A DNA stretch of 64,000 bases, taken from Hymenobacter convexus (lineage in GTDB: Bacteria; Bacteroidota; Bacteroidia; Cytophagales; Hymenobacteraceae). The stretch lies in assembly GCF_030580955.1 (NCBI RefSeq), contig NZ_JAUQON010000003.1, positions 372,001 to 436,000 on the forward strand, written 5' to 3'. Shown in pieces: positions 33,002-42,445 of this stretch. How positions within the stretch are numbered: the stretch's first letter is position 1; each line of letters starts with the position of its first letter. Under the pieces are notes generated by a model that was given only the letters and a program-made list of their open reading frames with translations, had not been told where the DNA came from and ran no database searches. The translations under genes and the position numbers were made by a program.

Positions 33002-34351
33002 ATGCGCTTCCTGACCAAAACTCACCTCTCAGCCCTGCTCCTGCTCCTCGCCGCCGCGCCCCTCCACGCCCAGGTAAAAGCCAACGACACCACCACCCCC
33101 CTCCACCTCCTCAAACCCGACTACCCCATCCCCTACGGCCAGACCAAAGCCGAGGACGTGAAGCAGGTGCTCGACCGCGTGTACACCTACCTCAACGCCG
33201 CTACGCCCGCCGAGCTGGTCGATAAAAAGACCAACGCCCCCATTACGGACCGCCGGAAATTCAACCCCGACGCCATCATCAAGCCCGGCGACTTCCGCCT
33301 CACCAGCTACGAGTGGGGCGTGACTTACGCCGGCATGCTGCGCGCCTCCGAAACCACCGGCGACCCCAAATTCGCCGCCTACACCCGCAGCCGCCTCACC
33401 TTTCTCGGCGAGCTGGTGCCCTACTTCCAGGCCTACCAAACCCAGCACCCCGAGGCGGCCACGCCCGTGCGCTCCATCGTGCAGCCCCACGCCCTGGACG
33501 ACGTGGGTGCCATCTGCGCGGCCATGATAAAGACCCAGCGCCTCGACCCCACCGCCAACCTGCGGCCGATGATTGACCCGTTCGTGAGCTACATCATGAC
33601 CAAGGAATTCCGCCTCGCGGATGGCACGCTGGCCCGCAACCGCCCCCAGCCCAACACCCTCTGGCTCGACGACCTGTTTATGAGCATCCCGGCCCTGGCC
33701 CAGATGGGCAAGCTCACCGGCGAGGCCCGCTACTATGACGAGGCCGTGAAGCAGCTCACCCAGTTTGCTCCGCGCATGTTTGATAAGCAAAAGGGCCTAT
33801 ACATGCACGGCTGGGTGCAGGGCATGGCCGAGCACCCCGAGTTCCACTGGGCCCGCGCCAACGGCTGGGCCATCCTCACCACCGTGGAGCTGCTCGACGT
33901 GCTGCCCGCCGACCACCCCGGCCGCCCCGCCGTGCTGGAGCTGCTCCGCGCCCACGCCCGCGGCCTGGCCGCCCAGCAAAGCGGAACAGGATTCTGGCAC
34001 CAGCTCCTCGACCGCCCCGACAGCTACCTCGAAACCTCGGCCACGGCCATCTACGCCTACGCCATCGCCCACGCCGTGAACCAGGGCTGGCTCGATGCCC
34101 AGGCTTACGGCCCCATGGCCCTGCTGGCCTGGAACGCCGTGAGCACTAAAGTCAACAAGCAGGGCCAGGTCGAAGGCACCTGCGTGGGCACCGGCATGGG
34201 CTTCGACCCGGCCTTCTACTACTACCGCCCCGTGAACGTGTACGCCGCCCACGGCTACGGCCCCGTGCTGCTGGCCGGCGCCGAAATCACCCAGCTGCTC
34301 AAGCAGCACCCGTATGGCATCAACGACAGCTCCGTGCAGATTGTGAAGTAG
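33002..34351 (+). CDS. GH105 unsaturated rhamnogalacturonyl/glucuronyl hydrolase
   Basis: The ATG at 33002 starts a proper signal peptide (MRFLTKTHLSALLLLLAAAP), while an upstream ATG would extend into the D element; about 449 residues. Family landmarks are TSYEWGVTYAGMLRA, LWLDDLFMSIPALAQMGKL and the catalytic-region segment HWARANGWAILTTVELLDVL. GH105 enzymes (YteR type) remove unsaturated galacturonate or glucuronate from rhamnogalacturonan fragments or arabinogalactan side chains. Together with GH78, GH28 and PL22 this points to pectin. Confidence 0.88.
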   Translation: MRFLTKTHLSALLLLLAAAPLHAQVKANDTTTPLHLLKPDYPIPYGQTKAEDVKQVLDRVYTYLNAATPAELVDKKTNAPITDRRKFNPDAIIKPGDFRLTSYEWGVTYAGMLRASETTGDPKFAAYTRSRLTFLGELVPYFQAYQTQHPEAATPVRSIVQPHALDDVGAICAAMIKTQRLDPTANLRPMIDPFVSYIMTKEFRLADGTLARNRPQPNTLWLDDLFMSIPALAQMGKLTGEARYYDEAVKQLTQFAPRMFDKQKGLYMHGWVQGMAEHPEFHWARANGWAILTTVELLDVLPADHPGRPAVLELLRAHARGLAAQQSGTGFWHQLLDRPDSYLETSATAIYAYAIAHAVNQGWLDAQAYGPMALLAWNAVSTKVNKQGQVEGTCVGTGMGFDPAFYYYRPVNVYAAHGYGPVLLAGAEITQLLKQHPYGINDSSVQIVK

Positions 34352-34421
34352 AAAGCAGGAGTGTGTAAAGAAATTTGGTATCGACAAATATTAAGTAGAC
34401 GTCTTGCGTTAGCTTGCTACC

Positions 34422-34973
34422 ATGAGAGCATACTCGCAACTCCTGTTATATCTTCTCCTGAGTTATTTTCTATTTGGAACAGCTGATAAAGCATACGCGC
34501 AAACTAGCCAATGCCCGTACGAGTATTTTCAGTTGAGAACCAATGAAAGGGACTACTTCTCATTCAATGTGGCATTCAAAGGCACCACAAGACTCGCGTG
34601 TGGCACATTTCAAGATGTGAAGGGCTTTTATAAGAAGTACCCGCCATTCAATCGAGAATACACTGACTATGACTTGGCGTCCATTTTAGCCCGTGGGCTA
34701 ACGCTCAAATCGCCTGTTCCTCTCGATAGCCTTGTCTCCTTGGATTTCGCTTTAATGATTGACATTGAAAAAGCGAATGCCATTGCGGCAAAAGGAGAAC
34801 AGTACTTTTTAGCTTACTATTTCAACAGATTCGGTGGCCTGCGTGAGGACCGCAAAGCCAGCCCGGCAGCTGTTATGAAACACCTGCAAAAATGGTGCAT
34901 CGCGGCTAGCCAAGATGACGAGACAGGCATTCTGTGTGCACGGTATAAGTTTGCTGCGCTCAACAGAAAGTAA
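34422..34973 (+). CDS. Hypothetical secreted protein, AT-rich
   Basis: A 183-residue protein with a signal peptide (LLLYLLLSYFLFGTADKAYA). The rest is soluble, with two candidate Cys (Cys31 and Cys60) and later Cys in KWCIAAS and GILCARY that could form disulfides. Its base composition is clearly lower in GC than all neighbouring glycan genes, which suggests separate acquisition. It starts 70 bases after GH105. No family recognised. Confidence 0.6.
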   Translation: MRAYSQLLLYLLLSYFLFGTADKAYAQTSQCPYEYFQLRTNERDYFSFNVAFKGTTRLACGTFQDVKGFYKKYPPFNREYTDYDLASILARGLTLKSPVPLDSLVSLDFALMIDIEKANAIAAKGEQYFLAYYFNRFGGLREDRKASPAAVMKHLQKWCIAASQDDETGILCARYKFAALNRK

Positions 34974-34998
34974 TACTTCTTGGCCAGCACCTCCCCAC

Positions 34999-35682
34999 AT
35001 GAAAAAGCTTCTCCTGTTTCTGTTGCTCCTGCCGGCCCTGCTGCCCGCGCAAACCCCGGTGGCGTCGGACAAGCCCCTCAACATCTTTACCCTGGGCGAC
35101 AGCAACGGCACGTTTCCCCAGAGCTGGCCCAAGCAGCTGGAGCTGGCCCTGCCCCGGGCGCAAGTCTTCAACCTCAGCAAATCGGGCCGCACCATTGGCT
35201 TCGTGAACAACGGCGACAGCACCTTGAATTCGCTGCTGGTCATCGACGAAAACCTGCGGAAAGCGGCCGAGTTTACCAAGGACCGGCCGTTCGATTTCGT
35301 GGTGCTCGAGCTGGGCACCAACGACGCCAAAGCCGTGTTTGCCGACCGCCAAAAAGAAGTCCCGGCCAACCTGGAAACGCTCATCCGCAAAATCAAAACC
35401 TGCCCCTACCCCGCCATCCGCCAGGCCCGCATTATCATCATCTCCCCGCCGCCCTACGGCACCAAAGCCGAAGCCCTGCCCAAGTACCAGGGCGGCAACG
35501 AGCGGGTCCGCACCATGGCCAAAACCTTTCAAAAAGTAGCGCGCCGCACCCACTCCCTCTTCGTGAACGGCTACCAAACCCCGGGCCTCGACATCAACAC
35601 CATGACCGCCGACGGCCTGCACCTGGACGCCACCGCCTCCCGACTGCTGGTAGCGCCCGTGCTGGCCATTATGGCGCGGTAG
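34999..35682 (+). CDS. SGNH/GDSL-family secreted esterase
   Basis: The ATG at 34999 starts a signal peptide (MKKLLLFLLLLPALLPAQ); upstream in-frame codons belong to the previous gene region. About 227 residues. SGNH blocks are visible: GDSNG with the serine nucleophile, a glycine block near SKSGRTIG, ELGTNDAK with the catalytic Asn, and DGLHLDATA with Asp and His. A probable acetyl- or methyl-esterase that deacylates pectin or xylan fragments, judged from context. An A-family element lies directly downstream. Confidence 0.82.
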   Translation: MKKLLLFLLLLPALLPAQTPVASDKPLNIFTLGDSNGTFPQSWPKQLELALPRAQVFNLSKSGRTIGFVNNGDSTLNSLLVIDENLRKAAEFTKDRPFDFVVLELGTNDAKAVFADRQKEVPANLETLIRKIKTCPYPAIRQARIIIISPPPYGTKAEALPKYQGGNERVRTMAKTFQKVARRTHSLFVNGYQTPGLDINTMTADGLHLDATASRLLVAPVLAIMAR

Positions 35683-35715
35683 ATTGCCGGTTTTTTTGGT
35701 TGGCGGGCTGAACGA

Positions 35716-35839
35716 TGTAGAGACGCGACACTTCGCGTCTCGTCGTTGAACGGTAATGATAGAACGATGACGCCTGAACGATGCAAGCGGCACGGTGCTG
35801 GTCGTTCAACGACGAGAGGCGAAGTGTCGCGTCTCTACA
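35716..35839. repeat. Palindromic element family A, copy 2
   Basis: Arms TGTAGAGACGCGACACTTCG onward (35716-35742) and CGAGAGGCGAAGTGTCGCGT onward (35813-35839), with inner GTTGAACG / CGTTCAAC. It separates the esterase from the convergent oxidoreductase gene. The right end supplies the TAG stop (35837-35835) of that oxidoreductase. Confidence 0.88.
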
Positions 35840-37286
35840 CCCCGTACAACGGCGGCGCAGCCAGCCCGAACACCTCGCGCAGGGCCAGGCGGGCGGCGCG
35901 GTAGCCACACATGCCGTGCACGCCACCGCCGGGCGGGGTAGCCGAGGAGCACAGATACAAGCCGCGCTGCGAGGTGCGGTAGTTGGACGCCCGCAGCGCC
36001 GGACGCGTGAAAAGCTGTCCGATGTCCAGCACGCCGCCGTTGATGTCGCCGCCCACGTAGTTGGGGTTGTGCTCCTGCATTTGCATGGGGTCGAAGGTGT
36101 GGCGGGCCAGAATGCGCGCCCGGAAGCCCGGCGCGAACCGCTCCACCTGGCTTTCAATGGCGGCCGTCATGTCCTGGCGCGAGCCGTTGGGCACGTGGCA
36201 GTAGGCCCAGGCGGTGTGCTGCCCGGCCGGGGCGCGGGTGGTATCGAACCGGCTTTGCTGGGCCAGCAGCACGAAGGGCCGCGCCGGGTGCTGGCCGCGC
36301 GCGGCGGCTTGTTCGCCGGCGGCAATTTCGGCCAGCGTGCCGCCCAGGTGCACAGTACCAGCCTGCGCGCACTCGGGCGCCGTGAAGGGAATGGGCGCGG
36401 CTAGGGCCCAATCAATCTTGAACACGCCCATGCCGTAGCGGTAGCGCCGCAGCTGCCACTGGTAGATGCTGCTGAGGCTATGCCCGGCCATCTGGAGCAG
36501 CTGCGCGGGCGTGACGTCGAGCAGCACGGCGCGGGCGGGCGGCAGTTGCGCGAGCGAGCGCACGAAGGTGCCCGTTTCGACGTGCCCGCCCAGGGCCCGG
36601 AAGTGCGCCACCAGCGCATCGGCAATGGATTGCGAGCCGCCTCGCGCCAGGGGCCAGCCGCCGCGGTGCGCCGCCATCAGCAGCACCAGCCCGATGGCCG
36701 AGGTGGTGAGGTTGCTGAGCGGCTGGATGGCGTGGGCGGCCATACCAGCCAGCAAGCCCTTGGCCTTTTCGCCCGCAAACCGCCGGGCCAGCACCGTGGC
36801 CGGCAGCAGCGCCGAGAGCCCAAACCGCGCCAGCGCCAGCGGCTTCGGCGGGAAGCGTAGCGGGCCCAGTGCGTCGCGCACGAGACCGGGCCACTCGGCC
36901 ACCAGCGGGACCAGCAGGCGGCGGTAGGCCTCGGCATCGGGGCCGAGGGTGGCGGCGGTGGCTTCAATAGAAGAAAAGGCGGCCGCGGCGGTGCCATCGT
37001 CAAAAGGGTGCGCGGCGACAACGGGCGGCGTGAGGTATTCGAGGCCGTATTGGGCCAGCGGCAGGGTTTGGAAATAGGGCGAAGCGGCGGCCAGCGGATG
37101 AATGGCCGAGCAGATGTCGTGACGGAAACCTGGCAGCGTCAGCTCGGCGGTGCGCAGGCCACCACCCAGCTCGTCTTTGCCCTCAAGCAGCAGCACCGAC
37201 AGGCCCGCCTGCTGCATGGCAATGGCGGCGGCCAGCCCGTTGGGGCCAGAGCCGACGACGACGGCATCATAGGTGGAATCGGGCAT
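35835..37286 (-). CDS. FAD-dependent oxidoreductase, phytoene desaturase-like
   Basis: A 483-residue soluble protein. The N-terminus has the FAD-binding dinucleotide fold AVVVGSGPNGLAAAIAMQQA followed by LLLEGKDELGGGLRTAEL, typical of CrtI/amine-oxidase-like NAD(P)/FAD-dependent oxidoreductases. The C-terminal GLYLCSSATPPGGGVHGMCG is also typical of this class. Such proteins act on carotenoid-like or unknown substrates; there is no carotenoid gene nearby, so the substrate is open. It does not obviously belong to the glycan locus and is flanked by A and B elements. Confidence 0.82.
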   Translation of the reverse strand: MPDSTYDAVVVGSGPNGLAAAIAMQQAGLSVLLLEGKDELGGGLRTAELTLPGFRHDICSAIHPLAAASPYFQTLPLAQYGLEYLTPPVVAAHPFDDGTAAAAFSSIEATAATLGPDAEAYRRLLVPLVAEWPGLVRDALGPLRFPPKPLALARFGLSALLPATVLARRFAGEKAKGLLAGMAAHAIQPLSNLTTSAIGLVLLMAAHRGGWPLARGGSQSIADALVAHFRALGGHVETGTFVRSLAQLPPARAVLLDVTPAQLLQMAGHSLSSIYQWQLRRYRYGMGVFKIDWALAAPIPFTAPECAQAGTVHLGGTLAEIAAGEQAAARGQHPARPFVLLAQQSRFDTTRAPAGQHTAWAYCHVPNGSRQDMTAAIESQVERFAPGFRARILARHTFDPMQMQEHNPNYVGGDINGGVLDIGQLFTRPALRASNYRTSQRGLYLCSSATPPGGGVHGMCGYRAARLALREVFGLAAPPLYGV

Positions 37287-37350
37287 GCGGGGCAGAGTTG
37301 AAAAAGTGGTAGAGCAATTAGGCGGATTAAAAGAACGTCGGTATTTAGGC

Positions 37351-37455
37351 CGTCATGCCGAGCGCAGCAAAGCATCTCGCTTGTGGTAGTAATTCAATCG
37401 CAAGGAAAAGGATTGGCGGTGGCAAGCGAGATGCTTCGCTGCGCTCGGCATGACG
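37351..37455. repeat. Palindromic element family B, copy 2
   Basis: Arms CGTCATGCCGAGCGCAGCAA onward (37351-37382) and AAGCGAGATGCTTCGCTGCG onward (37424-37455). The spacer has GTGGTAGTAATTCAATCG, shared with copies 1 and 3. Located upstream of the oxidoreductase start codon. Confidence 0.87.
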
Positions 37456-37658
37456 GCCTACCCTCCCGCACCCTGCCCACGCTTTTCAACTACGCCAGCC
37501 GGCGCGGGTCGTTGGCCGAGAGCGGGGGCAGTCAGACGTCAACCCGCTCCCGGTTCCACCAACGGCCGGCGGAGCTACCGGGTTGGCCGAAGTTGTCGCG
37601 GTAGCGAATGGCATGGCTGAAACGCGGCGGCTGCGCAGAAAAGGGGATTATCAGCGGC

Positions 37659-37690
37659 AAAAAAAAGAGCCCCGAATCGGGGCTCTTTTT
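37659..37690 (-). terminator. Rho-independent terminator after CE15 gene
   Basis: AGAGCCCCGA and TCGGGGCTCT form a perfect stem flanked by A and T runs. On the minus strand it starts 5 bases after the CE15 stop and is followed by eight T residues. It may also stop rightward read-through. Confidence 0.9.
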
Positions 37691-37694
37691 GCTA

Positions 37695-40097
37695 TTATTG
37701 GACGACAAGGCGTTGGGTTTTGGTGGTATCCCCTCGGAAGCGCAGGAGGTAAACACCCGGTTTCAGCTTGTCGCTCGGGATGTTGAGCGTGGTTTGCTTA
37801 CCGACGCTGGTTTGCCAGAGCACCCGGCCCACCACGTCCAGCACGTCGATGCGTTGCACATTCAGCAGGTTGGCGCCCAGGCGGATGTTAATGTTGTCGC
37901 GGGCCGGATTGGGGTAGACTTCGATGCCCGTGTTTGCCAGCGCGTTGTTGGTCGATGTTACAATGCAGTTGGTACCAGTCGTGCCCGTCCCGGTGATGGT
38001 GGCGTTAGAGCTGGCTACCAGCAGCTTGTCCAGGCCGGCGGTGCCGCCGGCGTTATAGGCGATGGTGAGCGTGTGCGGCCCCACGGTCAGGGGCACATTT
38101 TGCAGTTTCACCCATTTCCAGCCGGCGGCGCCTACTTCCTTCACGCTGGCATCGTCGATGTAGTAGGTGTTGGCCACCTGCCCCATATCAAACAAAAACG
38201 TAGTGGAAGCCAAGGACGCCGTGATGGTCCAGGACACCTGCTGCCAGGTCGTGCCGATGGCCTGGTCGGCCTGGTACTGCGCACTGCTCGGCCCGGTCGA
38301 AAGGCGAATAGAACCGCCAGTTGCCGCGGCTTTCACCCAATAGGATATCACATACTGCTTGCCAATCGTAGTCGGAAACGCCGTGCTGCTCACCTGCACC
38401 TTCCACTGGTTGCCGGTTTGGGCGGTGGGGTTCACCACTTTCATCGCTCCGCTACCGGAATGAATCTCCGCGGCCACCGTATTGGCCGAAATGGTGGCGC
38501 CGTTGGCGTTGAGCGTCGTCCAGCCGGTGAGGCCACTTTCGAAGCCGTTGTTGGTCAGCAGTTGGCTGCTCACCGCCTGAAACGTACCGTTGTCCAGCTT
38601 GGTCCAGTAGCCGTAGTCGTCGGTGGCCGGCACGTTGAGGCGGGCCAGCAAGTTGTAGGTGCCGGCGCTATCGGCGGTGAAGGGCAGCGTCAGCGCGGCC
38701 GCGGCGCCGGTGGGCGCCGTGGTGGGGCTGCTGAGGCCGGTTTGCACCCGCACGTAGCTGCCATTGGAGGCCGTGGCGTCGGGCACCACCGTCCAGTTGG
38801 AGCCCACCGTGGCGCACTCGGCTTCGAGCCAGATGCGCTTGCCCAGCGGGTCGGGCGGCAGGGGCGGCAGCACGGGATTGTTGGTGCCCCACCACTGGTA
38901 CCAGCGCTGGTAGTTCAGCGTCGGGAACGGATGCACGGCGATGTTGCTCGTGTTGACGCTGGTGTTACCCAGCAGGAATTTATCAACAAACAATTCCATG
39001 GTGGGCTGTTGCGAGGCCGGCACCGCGCAGTGGTTGTGCCCCCCATCGATGTAAAAACCGAACCGGTCGCCAATCCCGAACGTACTCCACACCACGCTTG
39101 CGGCCCGGGCCGACACGTAGGCCGCCGGGTTGGCCAGCCACTCGAAATCGGTATTGCCCGTCACCAGCAGGGCGCGCGGCGCAATCATGGCCATCAGCTC
39201 GTGGTGGTCTTCGGGCAGCCGCACCACGTTGGTGTCGGCAAACTGCACCATGTCGTCCTTAAACCAGCGGTAGTCCGTAGCGCCTAGCTTTTCCACGGCG
39301 CCCAGGGTTTCCGACACGCGCCAGGCCGGCGCCCCGCCCCCACCCGATTCCTGCGCAATGGTCAGGGCAATGCGCTCATCAAAGGCCCCGGAAAACAGCG
39401 CCATCTTGCCCGCATACGAGCAGCCCGTCACGCCGATGCGCTGCAGGTTGATGGGCAGGCTGGCCTGCACCAGTTCCAGGCCGTCGATGATGCGGCTCAC
39501 GCCCCAGGCCCAGGCGCTGTACTGGCCCGAGTTGGCCAGCGTCTGGCTGGGGTACAAGCGGTAGAAAGGGTCGGTCAAGGCGGGGTTGCCGTAGGTCGTT
39601 ACCTGGTTGTGGTTGAAGGTAATCATGGCAATGTTGCGGCTGGCGAACACCGAAGCCGGGACGCTGCCCGAAGGGCTATTCATGCCGATGACGGCTGGGA
39701 ACGGGCCGGTGCCCGTCGGCAGCGTCACCTGCGAGGTCAGCGTCATGGTTTGGCCGTTCACGGTCACGTTCACGGTGAGCACGCCGGCCGCGTAGCTGGC
39801 CGTGATGTTCTGCGGCCGGGGTGGCTTGGTGCCGATTTCGTAGTTTTCAATCTGCGCTTTAATCTCATTGCGGCGGCATTCCCAGTCGCTAAAACTCGTG
39901 GAGCGCCCGCTGCCGTTGGCCCATTTAAACGGGTCGGGCAAGGGCGCGATGCGGGGCAGCTGGCCAAAGGCCGGCAGCGCCGGCACGGGGCAGCTCGCGC
40001 CTGTATTTTCAGAGGAATACACCAGCGGCGTTTGCGCAAACCCGCGCAGGCAGCTCAAGCTCAGCAGGAGCGCTAAAAAAGTAGTTTTCATGGTCAT
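37695..40097 (-). CDS. CE15 glucuronoyl methylesterase with CBM domains and T9SS tail
   Basis: An 800-residue secreted enzyme (signal peptide MTMKTTFLALLLSLSCLRG and following). Residues about 25-415 are an alpha/beta hydrolase with CE15 landmarks: GVTGCSYAGKMALFSGAFDE with the catalytic Ser, the acidic EDHHELMA region, and GHNHCA with the catalytic His. It should split ester links between glucuronoxylan and lignin. CBM-like beta domains follow (about 440-560 and 565-710). The C-terminus from EVYPNPARDNINIRLG to the basic end is a T9SS type A sorting domain. A GH10 xylanase follows upstream on the same strand. Confidence 0.87.
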   Translation of the reverse strand: MTMKTTFLALLLSLSCLRGFAQTPLVYSSENTGASCPVPALPAFGQLPRIAPLPDPFKWANGSGRSTSFSDWECRRNEIKAQIENYEIGTKPPRPQNITASYAAGVLTVNVTVNGQTMTLTSQVTLPTGTGPFPAVIGMNSPSGSVPASVFASRNIAMITFNHNQVTTYGNPALTDPFYRLYPSQTLANSGQYSAWAWGVSRIIDGLELVQASLPINLQRIGVTGCSYAGKMALFSGAFDERIALTIAQESGGGGAPAWRVSETLGAVEKLGATDYRWFKDDMVQFADTNVVRLPEDHHELMAMIAPRALLVTGNTDFEWLANPAAYVSARAASVVWSTFGIGDRFGFYIDGGHNHCAVPASQQPTMELFVDKFLLGNTSVNTSNIAVHPFPTLNYQRWYQWWGTNNPVLPPLPPDPLGKRIWLEAECATVGSNWTVVPDATASNGSYVRVQTGLSSPTTAPTGAAAALTLPFTADSAGTYNLLARLNVPATDDYGYWTKLDNGTFQAVSSQLLTNNGFESGLTGWTTLNANGATISANTVAAEIHSGSGAMKVVNPTAQTGNQWKVQVSSTAFPTTIGKQYVISYWVKAAATGGSIRLSTGPSSAQYQADQAIGTTWQQVSWTITASLASTTFLFDMGQVANTYYIDDASVKEVGAAGWKWVKLQNVPLTVGPHTLTIAYNAGGTAGLDKLLVASSNATITGTGTTGTNCIVTSTNNALANTGIEVYPNPARDNINIRLGANLLNVQRIDVLDVVGRVLWQTSVGKQTTLNIPSDKLKPGVYLLRFRGDTTKTQRLVVQ

Positions 40098-40324
40098 TTG
40101 CTGTTGGGTGGGATGAAGAAATGAGGTGACGGCCAGCCAAATGCGCTGGCAGAGTGGTTCAAGGGCGTATAGTCATAGGCGTGGGGCAAGCAGGTTGAAA
40201 AGAAGCAATTCGGTGGAGCAATGGCCCTGGCCCGAGCGCACGAAACAGCCAGCCGGCCTGTTGCAGGCCCGCTCCTCATGGCTAATTCCCTTGTAAAAGG
40301 CCCGAGTGCGCCGCGCTAACAGCC

Positions 40325-42304
40325 CTACTCGACGTACAGCTGCTGGCTGCTGACCCCGGTGGCGCTTTGCAGGCGCAGGGTGTAGAGGCCCGCCGGCACG
40401 CCCGGCAGCGCGAGGGCGCGCACGGCATCGGCACTGGCCGGGAGCGTGCGGCAGAGCACTCGCTGGCCCAGCGAGTTGAGCAGCTGCGCCTCCACCGCCT
40501 GCTGGCTAAAGGCCGCGGGCAGGCTCAGCGACACGCTGCCGGCCGTAGCAGGATTTGGGAAGACGGAGATGCCTGCGCTGGCCGTGGAGGCAGCTTTCGT
40601 GCCCAAGGTCGTGTTCTGGATGTAGCTGCGCAGCCACAGCATGGCCGGGCGCTCGGTGGCATCGGCATTCACCAGGTTGGCGCCCTGGGCGGTGCGCCAG
40701 TGGCCCACGCGGTAGCCCCACAGCGTGACGCCGCGCACCGCCGGATTCTGCCAGAACAGCGGAAACACGCGCTGGTATTCCGCCAGCTGGTCGGCATCGG
40801 CGAGGCCGTCCGAGTCGTATTCCGTGATGTAGAGCGGCACGCCAGTAGTGGCCAGCGTGGCCAGGTTGCCGTTGATGGTGGCGGCCGTTTGCCCCGCCGT
40901 GGAGAAGGCGTGGCCCTGAATACCCACGCCATCAATCAGGCCCCGAGTGCGGAGCAGGTTGATGATGGTGGCGTAGGTGGCCGCCCGGGTCGAGGAGTTT
41001 TCCACGCTGTACTCGTTAATCATGAGCTGCGCATTGGGGAAATACTGCCGGGCCAGCTGGAAAGCCGTGATAATCCAGTCGTAGCCGGTGGTGCCGGTGC
41101 CGCCCAGGGCGTTGATGTAGCCGCCCCCATCGGCCGCCGGCGAGCCGGCCGGCGTGCCGGGCGAGCCCACCGTCACGAAACCGGTGGGCGGGGTGTTGAT
41201 GGGCTCGTTCACCACGTCGATGTGGTTGATGTTGGGGTAGCGGGCGGCCACCGCCGCAAACCACGCATTGATAGCCGCCAGCTGGTCGGCGCTCGACAGG
41301 TTCTTAATCCAGGTGGGCTGCTGGGCGCCCCAAATCAGGGTGTGCATCCGGAATAGCGACTGGGTGCCGGTAGCGGGCTTGGCCTGGGCGTAGGCCGCGT
41401 CAAGGTCGGTCCAGTTGAAGGCGCCCTGCGTGGGCTGCACGCTGCCCCATTTGCCGCCGTTTTCGGGCGTCACGGCGTTCCAGTACGCGCCAAAGTTGGG
41501 CGCCTGCTGGGGGCTGTAGGCGCAGCCCAGGTACTTGGGCTTGCCGGTGGCCAGCGGCGGGCCGCTGGGCGTGAACGTGGTGGGCGGCGTGGCGGAGCCC
41601 TGCGTTCCGGCATCGAGGTTGGCCACCGTGAAATACAGCCCGCTCTGGCCAAACACGAACTTATCGAAGTCCAGCCCGTCTTCGCGGGCCCCAATCTGGA
41701 AGGTTTGGGTGAGGCTGCCGGCCGGCACGGTGTACGTCACCAGCGCGGCCCCGCCGAAGCTGTATTTCGAGATGTTTATCCATTTCCAGACGCTGGTGCT
41801 CGCCCCGCCCCCGCCGTCCACCACCTGCGTAGCGCCGGTGTAGCCGATGTTGAAGATGTTGTTGGCGCTGGTCCAGTCGCTGCCCGTGGTCACGCTCTTG
41901 CTCCCGAAGCTGTTGGCGTAGAAAAAGCTGTCGTCGTTGGCGCCGCCGCTGCCTACCCGCACGCGGGCGTACAGTTCGTAAGTGCCCGGCCCGGGGAAGG
42001 TGACGGTGTAGCTCAGCACGCGGTTGGCCGTGGCCGGGGCGGTGCCGCCCACGCCCCCGCCCGGCGAAGTGGGCGCCGTGAAGGCCGAGACGTCGGTGAG
42101 CGAGGTGGCGTAGGCGACGGCCGGCGTCGGCGTCGCGGCCGTGAGGAAAGCCCAGTCGCCGGCCGAGGCCGCGGTGGAAGTTGGAGCGGTAGAAGTGCCG
42201 GCTTCGGCCTGAATGGTGACGGGCGCATTCTGGGCCCGCAGCGGTGTGAGATGACTGCTTAGTGCGGTTGCCAGCGTCAGCAGGTAGAGTTGAGGTTTGT
42301 TCAT
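40325..42304 (-). CDS. GH10 endo-beta-1,4-xylanase with N-terminal CBM and T9SS tail
   Basis: The ATG at 42304 starts a signal peptide (MNKPQLYLLTLATALSSHL); about 659 residues. An N-terminal carbohydrate-binding module (about 30-220, with YELYARVRVGSGGANDDSFF) precedes the GH10 barrel, which starts at YLGCAYSPQQAPNFGAYWN and has TPENGGKW, the acid/base in DVVNEPI, and the nucleophile in YITEYDSDG (Tyr where Leu/Phe is common). The C-terminal domain with VFPNPATAGSVSLSL is a T9SS type A sorting signal. It should cut xylan outside the cell, upstream of the CE15 product. Confidence 0.92.
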   Translation of the reverse strand: MNKPQLYLLTLATALSSHLTPLRAQNAPVTIQAEAGTSTAPTSTAASAGDWAFLTAATPTPAVAYATSLTDVSAFTAPTSPGGGVGGTAPATANRVLSYTVTFPGPGTYELYARVRVGSGGANDDSFFYANSFGSKSVTTGSDWTSANNIFNIGYTGATQVVDGGGGASTSVWKWINISKYSFGGAALVTYTVPAGSLTQTFQIGAREDGLDFDKFVFGQSGLYFTVANLDAGTQGSATPPTTFTPSGPPLATGKPKYLGCAYSPQQAPNFGAYWNAVTPENGGKWGSVQPTQGAFNWTDLDAAYAQAKPATGTQSLFRMHTLIWGAQQPTWIKNLSSADQLAAINAWFAAVAARYPNINHIDVVNEPINTPPTGFVTVGSPGTPAGSPAADGGGYINALGGTGTTGYDWIITAFQLARQYFPNAQLMINEYSVENSSTRAATYATIINLLRTRGLIDGVGIQGHAFSTAGQTAATINGNLATLATTGVPLYITEYDSDGLADADQLAEYQRVFPLFWQNPAVRGVTLWGYRVGHWRTAQGANLVNADATERPAMLWLRSYIQNTTLGTKAASTASAGISVFPNPATAGSVSLSLPAAFSQQAVEAQLLNSLGQRVLCRTLPASADAVRALALPGVPAGLYTLRLQSATGVSSQQLYVE

Positions 42305-42445
42305 GGGAAAGAAGTTTTGGGTGGGATTTAAGGCGTTCAACCTGAATGCGAGCAGCTACCTGCCGCCCGGTTGAATGCCTTAAATTTGGCCGATTCTTCT
42401 CAGAACAAAACTCTGTATAACAGTATTTTATGGAATATTTTTACG

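Larger units (their letters stand above)
37287..37694. other. Gap holding a B element and a terminator, no gene seen
   Basis: The 408 bases between two leftward genes contain palindromic element B copy 2 (37351-37455) and a strong terminator (37659-37690). Nothing else coding is convincing; short frames here run across the palindromes. Confidence 0.6.
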
